In this document: piece after piece, positions 7,647 through 14,957 of the stretch
Layout: the number at the start of each line of letters is the position of its first letter
Numbering within the stretch: the stretch's first letter is position 1
Assembly: GCA_027485405.1 (NCBI GenBank)
Contig: JAIXRB010000204.1
Location: 1-24,248 of the forward strand
Direction of reading: 5' to 3'
Length of the DNA stretch: 24,248 nucleotides
From: Leptospiraceae bacterium
GTDB lineage: Bacteria; Spirochaetota; Leptospiria; Leptospirales; Leptospiraceae
Translations under genes and position numbers: made by a program
The notes under the pieces: generated by a model
What the model saw: only the letters and a program-made list of their open reading frames with translations
Database searches by the model: none
Told to the model about the DNA's origin: nothing

Positions 7647-9214
7647 TGCCAACTAGACTCAATTACCAGCCAGCAATTGCCGTTGTTTATTTGGATAAGC
7701 AATCCATATCTTTTTTAAGACGAAATCCTGGCTGGAATCTTTGGAAAATTTTTATCGAAAAAGTGCATACAGTTTTTCCTGAATTAAAGTTTTTGATTAA
7801 CGCCAAAGAACTGTTCGAAGATCATTCGCCAAATATATGTAAAGCCGAGAATTTGGAGCTCTTTTCGAGCGAATTGACCGAATTGCAATTTTTAGCGAAG
7901 GTTGGTTTGCAACTTCCTAAATCAAAATTCGACGATCCAGATTGGGATGAAGTTTGTTTCCTTTATTTTTCTGGAATCAGTCCCTTGGTTGATTTGAAGT
8001 TGATGGCAGAATCCTTTGAACGTCACAAACGATATTTTAGCCAGTATTCATATAGTGAAAACCTACCAGAAGGTTTGATACCCAAAGTCTTAACTAGAGA
8101 ATTCCTCTCTTCCTTACCAGATGCGCTCAGCTCGGACACTCACTCGTTCTTTCTGAAGAACATCAATCAATATGATGTGGATATATTTTTTGTACCTCCA
8201 GATCTTCGTCAGTATCGCTTGGATTTTAGAGTTTCAAATTACAGAAATTATAGTTTAATTCTCAAATTTTTGGAACACGTTGCTTCCAAGGCTTCTTTGA
8301 ACCAAATTGAATACGATGAAATCCTTCCACTATTAGAAGCTAATCCAAGCTGGTTTCGAGAAGCTCCATCCTATATTGAATGGGAAATCATCCAAGCATG
8401 CGAACTCAAATGTACTTTTTGCCCTAGGCAAGATATGGATCTTTCTAAAGACGGAACATTTGTTTCGTTAGAAGATGCTTCTCGTTTCATTTCAATTTGG
8501 TCAAAGGAAATTCTTTCTGACTTTACAATTGCATTAGGTGGTAATGGCGAACCGTTTCTACATCCAAACTGGAAAGAAATTGTCCATTTGATTTTGGACA
8601 TTCCTCAATTGAAAGAATTGATCATTGAGTCTGCACTCTACAATGATTTTGATTCCTTAAGAAATGAACTAATAAAAATGCCTGAGACAAAAAAGTCTAA
8701 ATTGAGTTTTATTGTGAATCTTACTACGTTGAAACCAGATCGATATTCAAATCTTTATGGCGCAGGATTGCATAAAGTTGTTCTTGAAAAGATCAAAGAC
8801 TTAAAATCTATTCTCCCTCCCCAGTCATTGAATGTACAGATGATAAAGATGCTAGACGTCAAAGATGAGATTGAAGAATATTTTAATTTTTTTGAAAAAC
8901 TGGGCATCAATGTAATTCTACAAAAATACAATTCTTTTGCAGGGAAGCTCAAAGAAAAAAGAGTAAGTGACCTAACTCCCATTCGTAGAGAGTTTTGTTG
9001 GCATTTAAATCGAGACTTGTATGTCAATGCAGATGGAGGTGTTGCTATCTGCAAACAATTGCAATCATTTACAATAGGGAACATGAAATCAGAATCCTTT
9101 TCAGATATTTGGAAAAAAGGAGAGGTTCACTTTAACAATTCATTTCTTGGAAAGCACAATGAAATCCCAGCGCCCTGTTTGAATTGCGATGAGTGGTATA
9201 CCTTTAACGCTTAA
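7646..9214 (+). CDS. Spiro-SPASM protein: radical SAM enzyme with C-terminal SPASM domain
   Basis: 522 aa. The radical SAM cluster motif is ACELKCTFC, with Cys252, Cys256 and Cys259 binding the 4Fe-4S/SAM centre, followed by GGNGEPFLHP (298-307), the GGE-like SAM-binding segment. The C-terminal SPASM region supplies further cluster cysteines at 451, 469, 511 and 514. Residues 1-235 precede the SAM domain and resemble a degraded nucleotidyltransferase: SGISPLVD at 109-116, an LPEGLIPKVL stretch at 140-149 and a late PPDLRQYRLDFRV strand, colinear with parts of the next gene product. The family is restricted to spirochaetes and, as far as I know, has no established substrate. TAATG overlap with the gene before; 26-nt overlap with the gene after. 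Confidence 0.88.
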   Translation: MPTRLNYQPAIAVVYLDKQSISFLRRNPGWNLWKIFIEKVHTVFPELKFLINAKELFEDHSPNICKAENLELFSSELTELQFLAKVGLQLPKSKFDDPDWDEVCFLYFSGISPLVDLKLMAESFERHKRYFSQYSYSENLPEGLIPKVLTREFLSSLPDALSSDTHSFFLKNINQYDVDIFFVPPDLRQYRLDFRVSNYRNYSLILKFLEHVASKASLNQIEYDEILPLLEANPSWFREAPSYIEWEIIQACELKCTFCPRQDMDLSKDGTFVSLEDASRFISIWSKEILSDFTIALGGNGEPFLHPNWKEIVHLILDIPQLKELIIESALYNDFDSLRNELIKMPETKKSKLSFIVNLTTLKPDRYSNLYGAGLHKVVLEKIKDLKSILPPQSLNVQMIKMLDVKDEIEEYFNFFEKLGINVILQKYNSFAGKLKEKRVSDLTPIRREFCWHLNRDLYVNADGGVAICKQLQSFTIGNMKSESFSDIWKKGEVHFNNSFLGKHNEIPAPCLNCDEWYTFNA

Positions 9215-10850
9215 GCCTTTTGCATTTATTCAGGCAAGGCTGGGTTCAACTCGGTTTCCTGAAAAGATTTTACAAACAATTCCAGTTCCAAAGTCGCTCG
9301 GATTTTTAGGTTTCGATGAATTAAACTTACTGGATCACATTCATTTACGGTTAAACCAAATTTTTCCCTCGGAACAGATCATTTTTTTAATTCCAGAAAA
9401 GGATGAAAAGTTAAAAGAAATTTTAATCGATAGAGGCTATCTGTTTTTCTTAGGTTCAGAAGATGATGTACATTCGCGCTTTGTTTCTGCGGCAAATCAC
9501 TTTAAAGCCGAGCATATCATTCGTTTAACGGGAGATAATCCATTTATTGATCTTATATCCATAGAATTACTCATTGAGTCCATGTTTTATCATATTGGAA
9601 AAGACTACTGCATTGCCATGTCGGGCCTACCTCTGGGTATGGGCGTGGAATGTTTTTCTAAGTCTGCCTTAGAATCTGAACCCAAAAATGGCTGGCAAAA
9701 TCACCACAAAGAACATGTTAGTCTACATATCAAAGAAGACTTGGAAAGATTTACGGTTCGAAGATTTGACCCACCTCATTTGAGGGAAGATTTGGTATCG
9801 CATTCACATAAGATTAGAATGACGATCGATGAAGAAAGGGACTTACTTTTACTTAGAGAAGTGGCATTGCTTTGTGCCAAGGAAAGACTCTTTTTTGGGG
9901 CAGAAGAAGTTCTAAATCTGTTTGTGGAAAATTCTTCTCTATTTCAAAAAAATCAAGATGTTGTTCAGGTTAAATTTGATCTACCCAAAGAAGAAAAATC
10001 CAAACAAACTATTTCCATAGTCTATGGCGAAACAAAGACTTTTGGAACCGGTCATTTTGAAAGAATGAAGAGTATAAATATGTTCCTTCAGAGCAATGGA
10101 TTTCAAGTTTCATTGAGTAATGTCGAAAAGCAAAATTCTTTGTTACAGATTTGGGACAAAAGAGATTTACTTCCCAACCATCCCCGTTCGCTTTGCTTGG
10201 ACAATAAAAATGCAATTTTAGAAAACCTTAAGATTCAGAATATAGATCTTTTACCCCATCCTTCCAATTCGAGCGGCGAATCTGTAATTCATTTCTATAC
10301 CTCTCCCTTAATCGAAAATTTTCTAAATTTAAACCAAGATGGTAAGAGAGAACACGATGTACTTTTGTATTTAGGCAATCTTGAATTGGTTTCTGTGCAT
10401 TTGTTTTTAGAGAAATGTTATCCGAGATTTCTAGATTGGGGCTTTTCCAAGGTTCATCTGATCACCAACTTGGAAGACAAAGACTTCTCAGATTCAGTGT
10501 TTTTACCGGAATCATTGGCAAACCATTCATTGAAAATTCAGATTCATAGGAGACTGTTTCGTTCTCAATTTTTAAATATTCTATCCAAGTCAAAAGCCTT
10601 TGTGTCTTACTTTGGTATCGGTCTTTTAGAAGCCATGTATCTTGGCAAAGAGACTGCCGTATTTGGAATAAGCCCTGTGCATAATGAATTAGGAGAATTT
10701 GCGAACCAGGTTTTTAAAATTCCTTATTGGGGTAACCTAACTCATTCATTATCTTTGATTGAACCTCCCGGAAAAACCGAATGCATTCTTAAAAGAGATG
10801 CAGAAAAACCAATCTTGCAATGGATTGAAAAAGAATGGGTAAATCTTTGA
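9189..10850 (+). CDS. SpsF-like cytidylyltransferase fused to PseG/SpsG-like glycosyltransferase-fold domain
   Basis: 553 aa. Residues 10-245 form an SpsF/NeuA-type nucleotidyltransferase: FIQARLGSTRFPEK (13-26), where the Q-A-R-x-G-S-T-R-x-P-x-K motif grips the nucleotide, RLTGDNPFID (112-121) with metal-binding Asp116, the GMGVECFS stretch and NHHKEHVSLHI. From about residue 275 a second domain starts, YGETKTFGTGHFERMKSI, matching the glycine-rich G-x-G-H-x-x-R loop of PseG/SpsG (GT-B fold). It ends with YFGIGLLEAMYLGKETAVFG (474-493), the usual sugar-nucleotide pocket. Such pairs act in CMP-activated nonulosonate (pseudaminic acid-like) or spore-coat sugar pathways; the second domain is divergent. 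The start at 9189 overlaps the spiro-SPASM gene by 26 nt, and no better in-frame start is seen. Confidence 0.8.
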   Translation: MSGIPLTLKPFAFIQARLGSTRFPEKILQTIPVPKSLGFLGFDELNLLDHIHLRLNQIFPSEQIIFLIPEKDEKLKEILIDRGYLFFLGSEDDVHSRFVSAANHFKAEHIIRLTGDNPFIDLISIELLIESMFYHIGKDYCIAMSGLPLGMGVECFSKSALESEPKNGWQNHHKEHVSLHIKEDLERFTVRRFDPPHLREDLVSHSHKIRMTIDEERDLLLLREVALLCAKERLFFGAEEVLNLFVENSSLFQKNQDVVQVKFDLPKEEKSKQTISIVYGETKTFGTGHFERMKSINMFLQSNGFQVSLSNVEKQNSLLQIWDKRDLLPNHPRSLCLDNKNAILENLKIQNIDLLPHPSNSSGESVIHFYTSPLIENFLNLNQDGKREHDVLLYLGNLELVSVHLFLEKCYPRFLDWGFSKVHLITNLEDKDFSDSVFLPESLANHSLKIQIHRRLFRSQFLNILSKSKAFVSYFGIGLLEAMYLGKETAVFGISPVHNELGEFANQVFKIPYWGNLTHSLSLIEPPGKTECILKRDAEKPILQWIEKEWVNL

Positions 10851-11866
10851 AAAGTTATTTGAGCACTTTAAAACTAGTTTTTTTTCTTTTCCTATCTTTT
10901 CAGATTTTTGGAGAAGACATACCCAAAGAAACGGAACTTTCAGAAAAAGACATTTTAACGGCAAAGCTTCAACAAGAAGCAGTAGGAAGAAATATAATCA
11001 ATGCATTGCGTTATGGAAGGTTTGCATTAGCAGAATTCGAATGGAAAAAAATTGAAAACTCCAATTTGCAGGAAGCAGAGTATCATTACCTAAAGGGTAG
11101 TCTTTTCTATTCCCGGTTAGAATGGAACGATGCAAAAGCAAACCTAACTAAGAGCTTAACACTAAACCCTAAGCACGAAGCCGCAAGCTTTCTTTTGGGA
11201 ATGACCTATGCTCAAGAAGACAATTGGGTAAAAGCAAAAGATGTGTGGGTAGACGCTTTAGATCTTTCTCCTTACAATCCATTTTATTATTACAACATAG
11301 GGGTTGCTCACTTTGTTTTAGGTGACTGGAGCAAGGCTATAGATGTTTTAAAAAAAGCAGAAGAGTACAAACCCAACTATGCCGAAGCTCGAATGTTGTT
11401 GGCACAGTGTTATGTGGAAAACGGCAATTTAGATCTTTCGAAAACTATCCTGGAGTCTATTTTAGAATTGGAGCCTAGAAACGAAAAAGCTCATAACTTG
11501 CTAGGAAGAGTGATATATCAAATCAATAGAGATTCAAAAAAAGCTCTAGTGCACTTAAAAAACGAAAGAACCCTGGGTTGGCGCGAACGAAAAGTGTACG
11601 GAAGAAGTTTCTTTGAAATGAGAAACTGGAAAAGAGCCGAATCCATATTTCGTTATGTGGCATTTTCACCCTTTGCTGATGAATCTGACGAAGTTTTGTA
11701 TTTGAACATTTTACTTAATTTAGGCTGGGAAGAAAAAGCCAATGAGTACTTTAGATTTGCAGAAACTAAAGTTAAAAACTCATCTGTTATAGGAAACGCG
11801 TATCGAAGCCTTCTGGTGAGCCACGAAGGCAAGACCTTACTCTATCACTATTTTAAGACTAGATAG
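10835..11866 (+). CDS. Exported TPR-repeat protein
   Basis: 343 aa. An N-terminal signal sequence (about 12-26, LKLVFFLFLSFQIFG) suggests export to the periplasm, followed by an acidic linker. Tetratricopeptide repeats are visible at roughly 81-113, 115-147, 149-181 and 183-215, each with the W/Y-x-x-A-x-x and x-x-P spacing (for example WNDAKANLTKSLTLNP, WVKAKDVWVDALDLSP and WSKAIDVLKKAEEYKP). More diverged repeats continue to about 310. TPR proteins are adaptors; here it may tie the SPASM and SpsF-like products to an envelope target. It begins 16 nt inside the preceding gene and ends overlapping the convergent response regulator gene by 8 nt, so no terminator is visible. Confidence 0.88.
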   Translation: MGKSLKSYLSTLKLVFFLFLSFQIFGEDIPKETELSEKDILTAKLQQEAVGRNIINALRYGRFALAEFEWKKIENSNLQEAEYHYLKGSLFYSRLEWNDAKANLTKSLTLNPKHEAASFLLGMTYAQEDNWVKAKDVWVDALDLSPYNPFYYYNIGVAHFVLGDWSKAIDVLKKAEEYKPNYAEARMLLAQCYVENGNLDLSKTILESILELEPRNEKAHNLLGRVIYQINRDSKKALVHLKNERTLGWRERKVYGRSFFEMRNWKRAESIFRYVAFSPFADESDEVLYLNILLNLGWEEKANEYFRFAETKVKNSSVIGNAYRSLLVSHEGKTLLYHYFKTR

Positions 11867-12524
11867 ATTCTGTTTTGGGTTGAGTGAATTTCCACTCTAC
11901 AGCAACGCGGATTAATTTTTCGTTATCTTGTATATTCAATTTAGATTTGATACGAGATCGAAGGGTTTCAATTGTAGAAGCCGCTAAAGTCATATTTGCG
12001 GCAATTTCTTTGATTGGCATACCGTCGCCGATCATTAAAAAAACTTCAAGTTCTCGATTGGAAAGTTTATCAATAGGATCTTTCTCTTCTTTTTGGGAAT
12101 TTCGATAAACATGCCCGAGCAATCGTGTTGCTTGGGAAGAGCTAACAAAGTAATCTCCTTTGATTACGGTTTGAATGGCTTCCACAATCTGAGTAGTCGT
12201 GTCTTCTTTGAAAACGTAGCCCATTGCACCTAATTTGAAGGCACGGTCCACAAAAGTATCATCTGTGAGCATACTGAGTATAATTACCGCTAGGTTGGGA
12301 TAAACGCTTCTCAATTTTTTAAGAAGCTGTAGCCCGTTTTGATTTTGTTTGAGCTGAATATCGATAAGAACTAAATCTGGCTGAAGTTTTTCAATCTCCT
12401 CTAGTGCTTTTTCAATAGTATCAGACGTTCCAATACACTGCAAATTATCTCCAGCATTAATTAAAGTTCGAAGAGCATCAACAATCAAAGGATGATCATC
12501 TACTATATAAACATTGTGCTTCAT
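11859..12524 (-). CDS. NarL/LuxR-family response regulator (orphan)
   Basis: 221 aa. Receiver domain at 1-125 with the acidic pair D9/D10, phospho-acceptor Asp55 (VLIDIQL), Ser84 and Lys106 all in place. The LuxR-type helix-turn-helix lies at about 154-198 (LSNRELEVFLMIGDGMPIKE then STIETLRSRIKSKL). It should bind DNA as a dimer after phosphorylation. There is no histidine kinase next to it. It starts 3 nt after the pntB stop, and its likely ribosome-binding AAGGA lies inside the pntB end, so it is almost certainly co-transcribed with the transhydrogenase genes. Residues 141-152 form a charged linker. Confidence 0.95.
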   Translation of the reverse strand: MKHNVYIVDDHPLIVDALRTLINAGDNLQCIGTSDTIEKALEEIEKLQPDLVLIDIQLKQNQNGLQLLKKLRSVYPNLAVIILSMLTDDTFVDRAFKLGAMGYVFKEDTTTQIVEAIQTVIKGDYFVSSSQATRLLGHVYRNSQKEEKDPIDKLSNRELEVFLMIGDGMPIKEIAANMTLAASTIETLRSRIKSKLNIQDNEKLIRVAVEWKFTQPKTESI

Positions 12525-12527
12525 TTT

Positions 12528-13925
12528 TTAAGATTCCTTTAAAGCGCTGATCATTTCTTGAGTAGCCTTTTTACCATCTCCAAATAACATTAAGCAATTT
12601 TCCGCTATAAACAAAGGATTGGGAATTCCCGCAAATCCTGGGCTCAACGAACGTTTGATAACGACAACTGTTTTGGCTTTGGAAACTTCTAAAATGGGCA
12701 TGCCAGCGATCGGTGATTTTGGGTCTGTCTTGGCAAGTGGATTGGTAACATCGTTCGCTCCATTGACTATGACTACGTCCACATTCTCAAACTGAGAATT
12801 CATTTCATCCATTTCTTTCAATCGATCATAAGGAATGTCTGCTTCGGCCAGTAGCACATTCATATGACCAGGCATTCGCCCAGCAACTGGGTGAATCGCA
12901 AAGGTTACATCAACTCCTCGTTCCATAAGCAAGTTGTAAAGATCTCGGACTGTATGTTGGGCTTGCGCCACGGCCATTCCGTATCCTGGAACAATGACAA
13001 CCGTCCGAGCAATATCTAGGATCATTGCCACTTCTTCGGGGCTAGTAGATTTAATCTTTCCAGAGTAAAAAGTACCATCGTCCTTCATGTCTTCTGCTAC
13101 TTCACCAAATCCTCCAAAGAGAACGTTCGTAAGACTTCTGTTCATAGCTTTGCACATTATTTGAGTTAGAATAATTCCAGAGGCTCCAACCAAGGATCCT
13201 GCTATGATAAGGACGTTGTTGTTTAGGACGAAACCAGTTGCTGATGCGGCAATTCCAGAATAAGAATTCAATAAGGAAATAACAACGGGCATATCAGCTC
13301 CCCCAATGGGAATTACTAAAAAAATGCCTAAGAGCAGACTGACTAAACCTAGAATCCAATAGACTGATTCGTTTGTAGGTTGTAAAACCTCGTAAACTCC
13401 TAAGAATACACATAGCAAACCAATTAAAATCTTTACCAATTGGTCACCAGGGTAACGAACAGCTTTTTCTGTTACAATGCCTTGGAGTTTACCAAAGGCA
13501 ACCAAACTACCACTAAACGTAACTCCACCGACAATTGCCGAAAATGCGATAGAAACAATTTCTTGGTAATCGGGCTGTGTTGCATACCTAGAGATTCCCA
13601 TCTGCAATGCGGCTCCCGCAACTAGAATAGAGGCTATACCGCCAAAACCATTTAGCAAAGCAACCAACTGCGGCATTGCAGTCATTTGAATCTTTGCTGA
13701 AAGGATAGCGCCAATAAGTGACCCTATTAGAATGCCTCCGAGAATCCATTCGAAGCTGACGATCTCTTTATCAAAAAGGGTAGCTACTACAGCAACCAAC
13801 ATTCCCAGGGCTCCCAAGAAATTTCCTTTAACGGCTGTTCTTGGATGGGCTAGGAGTTTTAGACCGATGATGAAAAGGGTAGATGCGATTAGATAAGCGA
13901 TGTTTAAAAAGTGGGGGTGGTGCAT
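12528..13925 (-). CDS. pntB: NAD(P) transhydrogenase, beta subunit
   Basis: 465 aa from the start chosen here, against about 462 in Escherichia coli. The open frame extends upstream to 14003, but ATG 13925 is the correct start: it lies 1 nt after the stop of the preceding subunit and begins MHHPHFLNIAYL as the family does. About nine membrane helices fill the first 270 residues; the C-terminal 190 residues form the NADP(H)-binding domain III, with VPGYGMAVAQAQH, GRMPGHMNVLLAE and VNGANDVTNP. The enzyme couples proton entry across the inner membrane to hydride transfer from NADH to NADP+, giving NADPH for biosynthesis and oxidative defence. It is co-transcribed with the preceding pntA part and the following response regulator. 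Confidence 0.97.
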   Translation of the reverse strand: MHHPHFLNIAYLIASTLFIIGLKLLAHPRTAVKGNFLGALGMLVAVVATLFDKEIVSFEWILGGILIGSLIGAILSAKIQMTAMPQLVALLNGFGGIASILVAGAALQMGISRYATQPDYQEIVSIAFSAIVGGVTFSGSLVAFGKLQGIVTEKAVRYPGDQLVKILIGLLCVFLGVYEVLQPTNESVYWILGLVSLLLGIFLVIPIGGADMPVVISLLNSYSGIAASATGFVLNNNVLIIAGSLVGASGIILTQIMCKAMNRSLTNVLFGGFGEVAEDMKDDGTFYSGKIKSTSPEEVAMILDIARTVVIVPGYGMAVAQAQHTVRDLYNLLMERGVDVTFAIHPVAGRMPGHMNVLLAEADIPYDRLKEMDEMNSQFENVDVVIVNGANDVTNPLAKTDPKSPIAGMPILEVSKAKTVVVIKRSLSPGFAGIPNPLFIAENCLMLFGDGKKATQEMISALKES

Positions 13926-13926
13926 A

Positions 13927-14211
13927 TTATTTGTCTTTTTTCTTGAACATGCCGAGCATTCGCTGAGTGACCAGAAATCCTCCGACCACATTGATAGTAG
14001 CAAAGATCACTGATGCCAGCCCAAGAATTTTCGTTAGGTTATTGTCTTGGATTCCGGCCGAATAAAGGGCTCCGATCAGCGTAATTCCAGAAATGGCATT
14101 AGAGCCAGACATTAAAGGAGTGTGTAAAATGGGGGGGATTTTGGTAATTATCTCGAATCCTACGAAAATGGCTAGGACGAAAATAGTAAATGCTGTGACG
14201 AAGATTTCCAT
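13927..14211 (-). CDS. pntAB: NAD(P) transhydrogenase, alpha subunit part 2 (membrane part)
   Basis: 94 aa with three hydrophobic helices (about 4-24, 37-56 and 62-84) and the conserved TPLMSGSNAISGI segment of the domain II part of the alpha subunit. In split transhydrogenases (Rhodospirillum type) this part is a separate polypeptide next to the soluble NAD-binding part, pntAA. Here the next gene upstream is a toxin-antitoxin remnant and no pntAA is seen in the window. The stop lies 1 nt before the pntB start. No good Shine-Dalgarno is visible before the ATG. Confidence 0.93.
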   Translation of the reverse strand: MEIFVTAFTIFVLAIFVGFEIITKIPPILHTPLMSGSNAISGITLIGALYSAGIQDNNLTKILGLASVIFATINVVGGFLVTQRMLGMFKKKDK

Positions 14212-14371
14212 GTAGATAGAAAAGTAGCCGAGGCACTAGCCCAAGGAAACCAAAAAATATGGATACTGTGAAAAAATTGTAGGGCTTGCAATTTCACCTA
14301 AAAAACCAACTAACGGAAAAAAATTAGCCTCCAAGCAGCTTACTGATAGCTTGAAAATTTAACAAAATGTG

Positions 14372-14653
14372 TTAGATGTCTTCGCTAGCTTCATATAAAA
14401 TTTGTTTGAAAAGTTTTTCAGTTATCCACATTCCACTCTCCTTTAGTTTCAACAAAAGAGATTTCAATTCAAGAATTCTTCCTTCTCTTTTAGCTTGGAG
14501 CAAAACGCCTAAAACGCCAATACAGGGAAGATTCTTTTCAGAAGCTACAATTTCCGTGATAAAAACTTGTTTATACATTTCTTGGAGAAGCGATAGTTTT
14601 CCGATCTTAGTTAGAAAAATAAGAGCACTAGTATCAGAAACGATTACGTACAA
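14372..14653 (-). CDS. DUF3368-type PIN-domain toxin, internally deleted
   Basis: 93 aa. The start VIVSDTSALIFLTKIGKL is the PIN-like N-terminus of DUF3368 proteins with its first acidic residue (VSDTSALI). The end, GVLGVLLQAKREGRI then LLKLKESGMWITEKLFKQIL, is the usual C-terminus. Relatives are about 150-160 aa: between EIVASE and the GTLGVLL-like segment some 60 residues are missing, including the D/E-G-E-A-E-A-I-A-L and L-L-x-D-E segments that complete the nuclease site. The frame is intact but the protein is probably inactive. It uses TTG 14653 and overlaps the antitoxin gene by 20 nt. Domain assignment is from motif memory. Confidence 0.7.
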   Translation of the reverse strand: MYVIVSDTSALIFLTKIGKLSLLQEMYKQVFITEIVASEKNLPCIGVLGVLLQAKREGRILELKSLLLKLKESGMWITEKLFKQILYEASEDI

Positions 14654-14804
14654 TTTCTGCTTCTTTTCTAACGTCTTCGATGGTATAATCTGGGGTTTGG
14701 TAAAGATGCACAGCTAAATTCATTCTTAGTGCTAGTTCATCCAAATGAAGTTGATCGGGCAGTTCCAATTTCAATGTGGTGGTCATATATGGATCTGACT
14801 CCAT
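14634..14804 (-). CDS. UPF0175-like antitoxin, shortened
   Basis: 56 aa from ATG 14804, which has CGGAG just upstream; ATG 14786 (50 aa, MTTTLKLELPDQL) and TTG 14822 (62 aa) are alternatives. The sequence LELPDQLHLDELALRMNLAV then LYQTPDYTIEDVRKEAEIVR follows the N-terminal strand and helix-turn-helix of UPF0175 antitoxins, the usual partner of DUF3368 toxins. Members normally run to about 80-90 aa; this one stops right after the helix-turn-helix, so the toxin-neutralising tail is missing. It overlaps the start of the toxin gene. Both genes look like the remains of one toxin-antitoxin module. Confidence 0.55.
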   Translation of the reverse strand: MESDPYMTTTLKLELPDQLHLDELALRMNLAVHLYQTPDYTIEDVRKEAEIVRNRF

Positions 14805-14944
14805 AGAACTCCGTTTGTCCAATCCTTTTCATGTCCAAAACAAGATTTCAATCAAAATGGGACATAATGTCTGTTCGCAAAACGGAACCAATGAAAAAAA
14901 CTCCATTCGTGAATTTTTTTTCATTGCATATTTCTAAGTTTGGC

Positions 14945-14950
14945 TATGAT
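14945..14950 (+). promoter_or_regulatory. Candidate -10 element for the tandem paralog genes
   Basis: TATGAT matches five of six bases of the consensus -10 and lies 7 nt before the preferred start ATG at 14958. The best -35 (TTGCAT at 14924-14929) is poor and only 15 nt away. If used, transcription would start at or next to the ATG and the mRNA would be leaderless, which would fit the absence of a Shine-Dalgarno before that codon. Confidence 0.25.
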
Positions 14951-14957
14951 GTCCCGC

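Noticed and set aside
13926..14003. N-terminal extension of pntB to 14003
   Set aside because: The extra residues run over the end of the preceding subunit gene and are unlike the family; ATG 13925 follows that stop by 1 nt and fits the normal N-terminus.
14212..14371. Possible promoter or residual pntAA sequence upstream of pntAB
   Set aside because: No convincing -35/-10 pair at correct spacing and no frame with transhydrogenase domain I residues was found in these 160 bases.
14376..14717. Plus-strand 113-codon open frame
   Set aside because: It is the antisense of the toxin and antitoxin genes, whose minus-strand products match known motifs.
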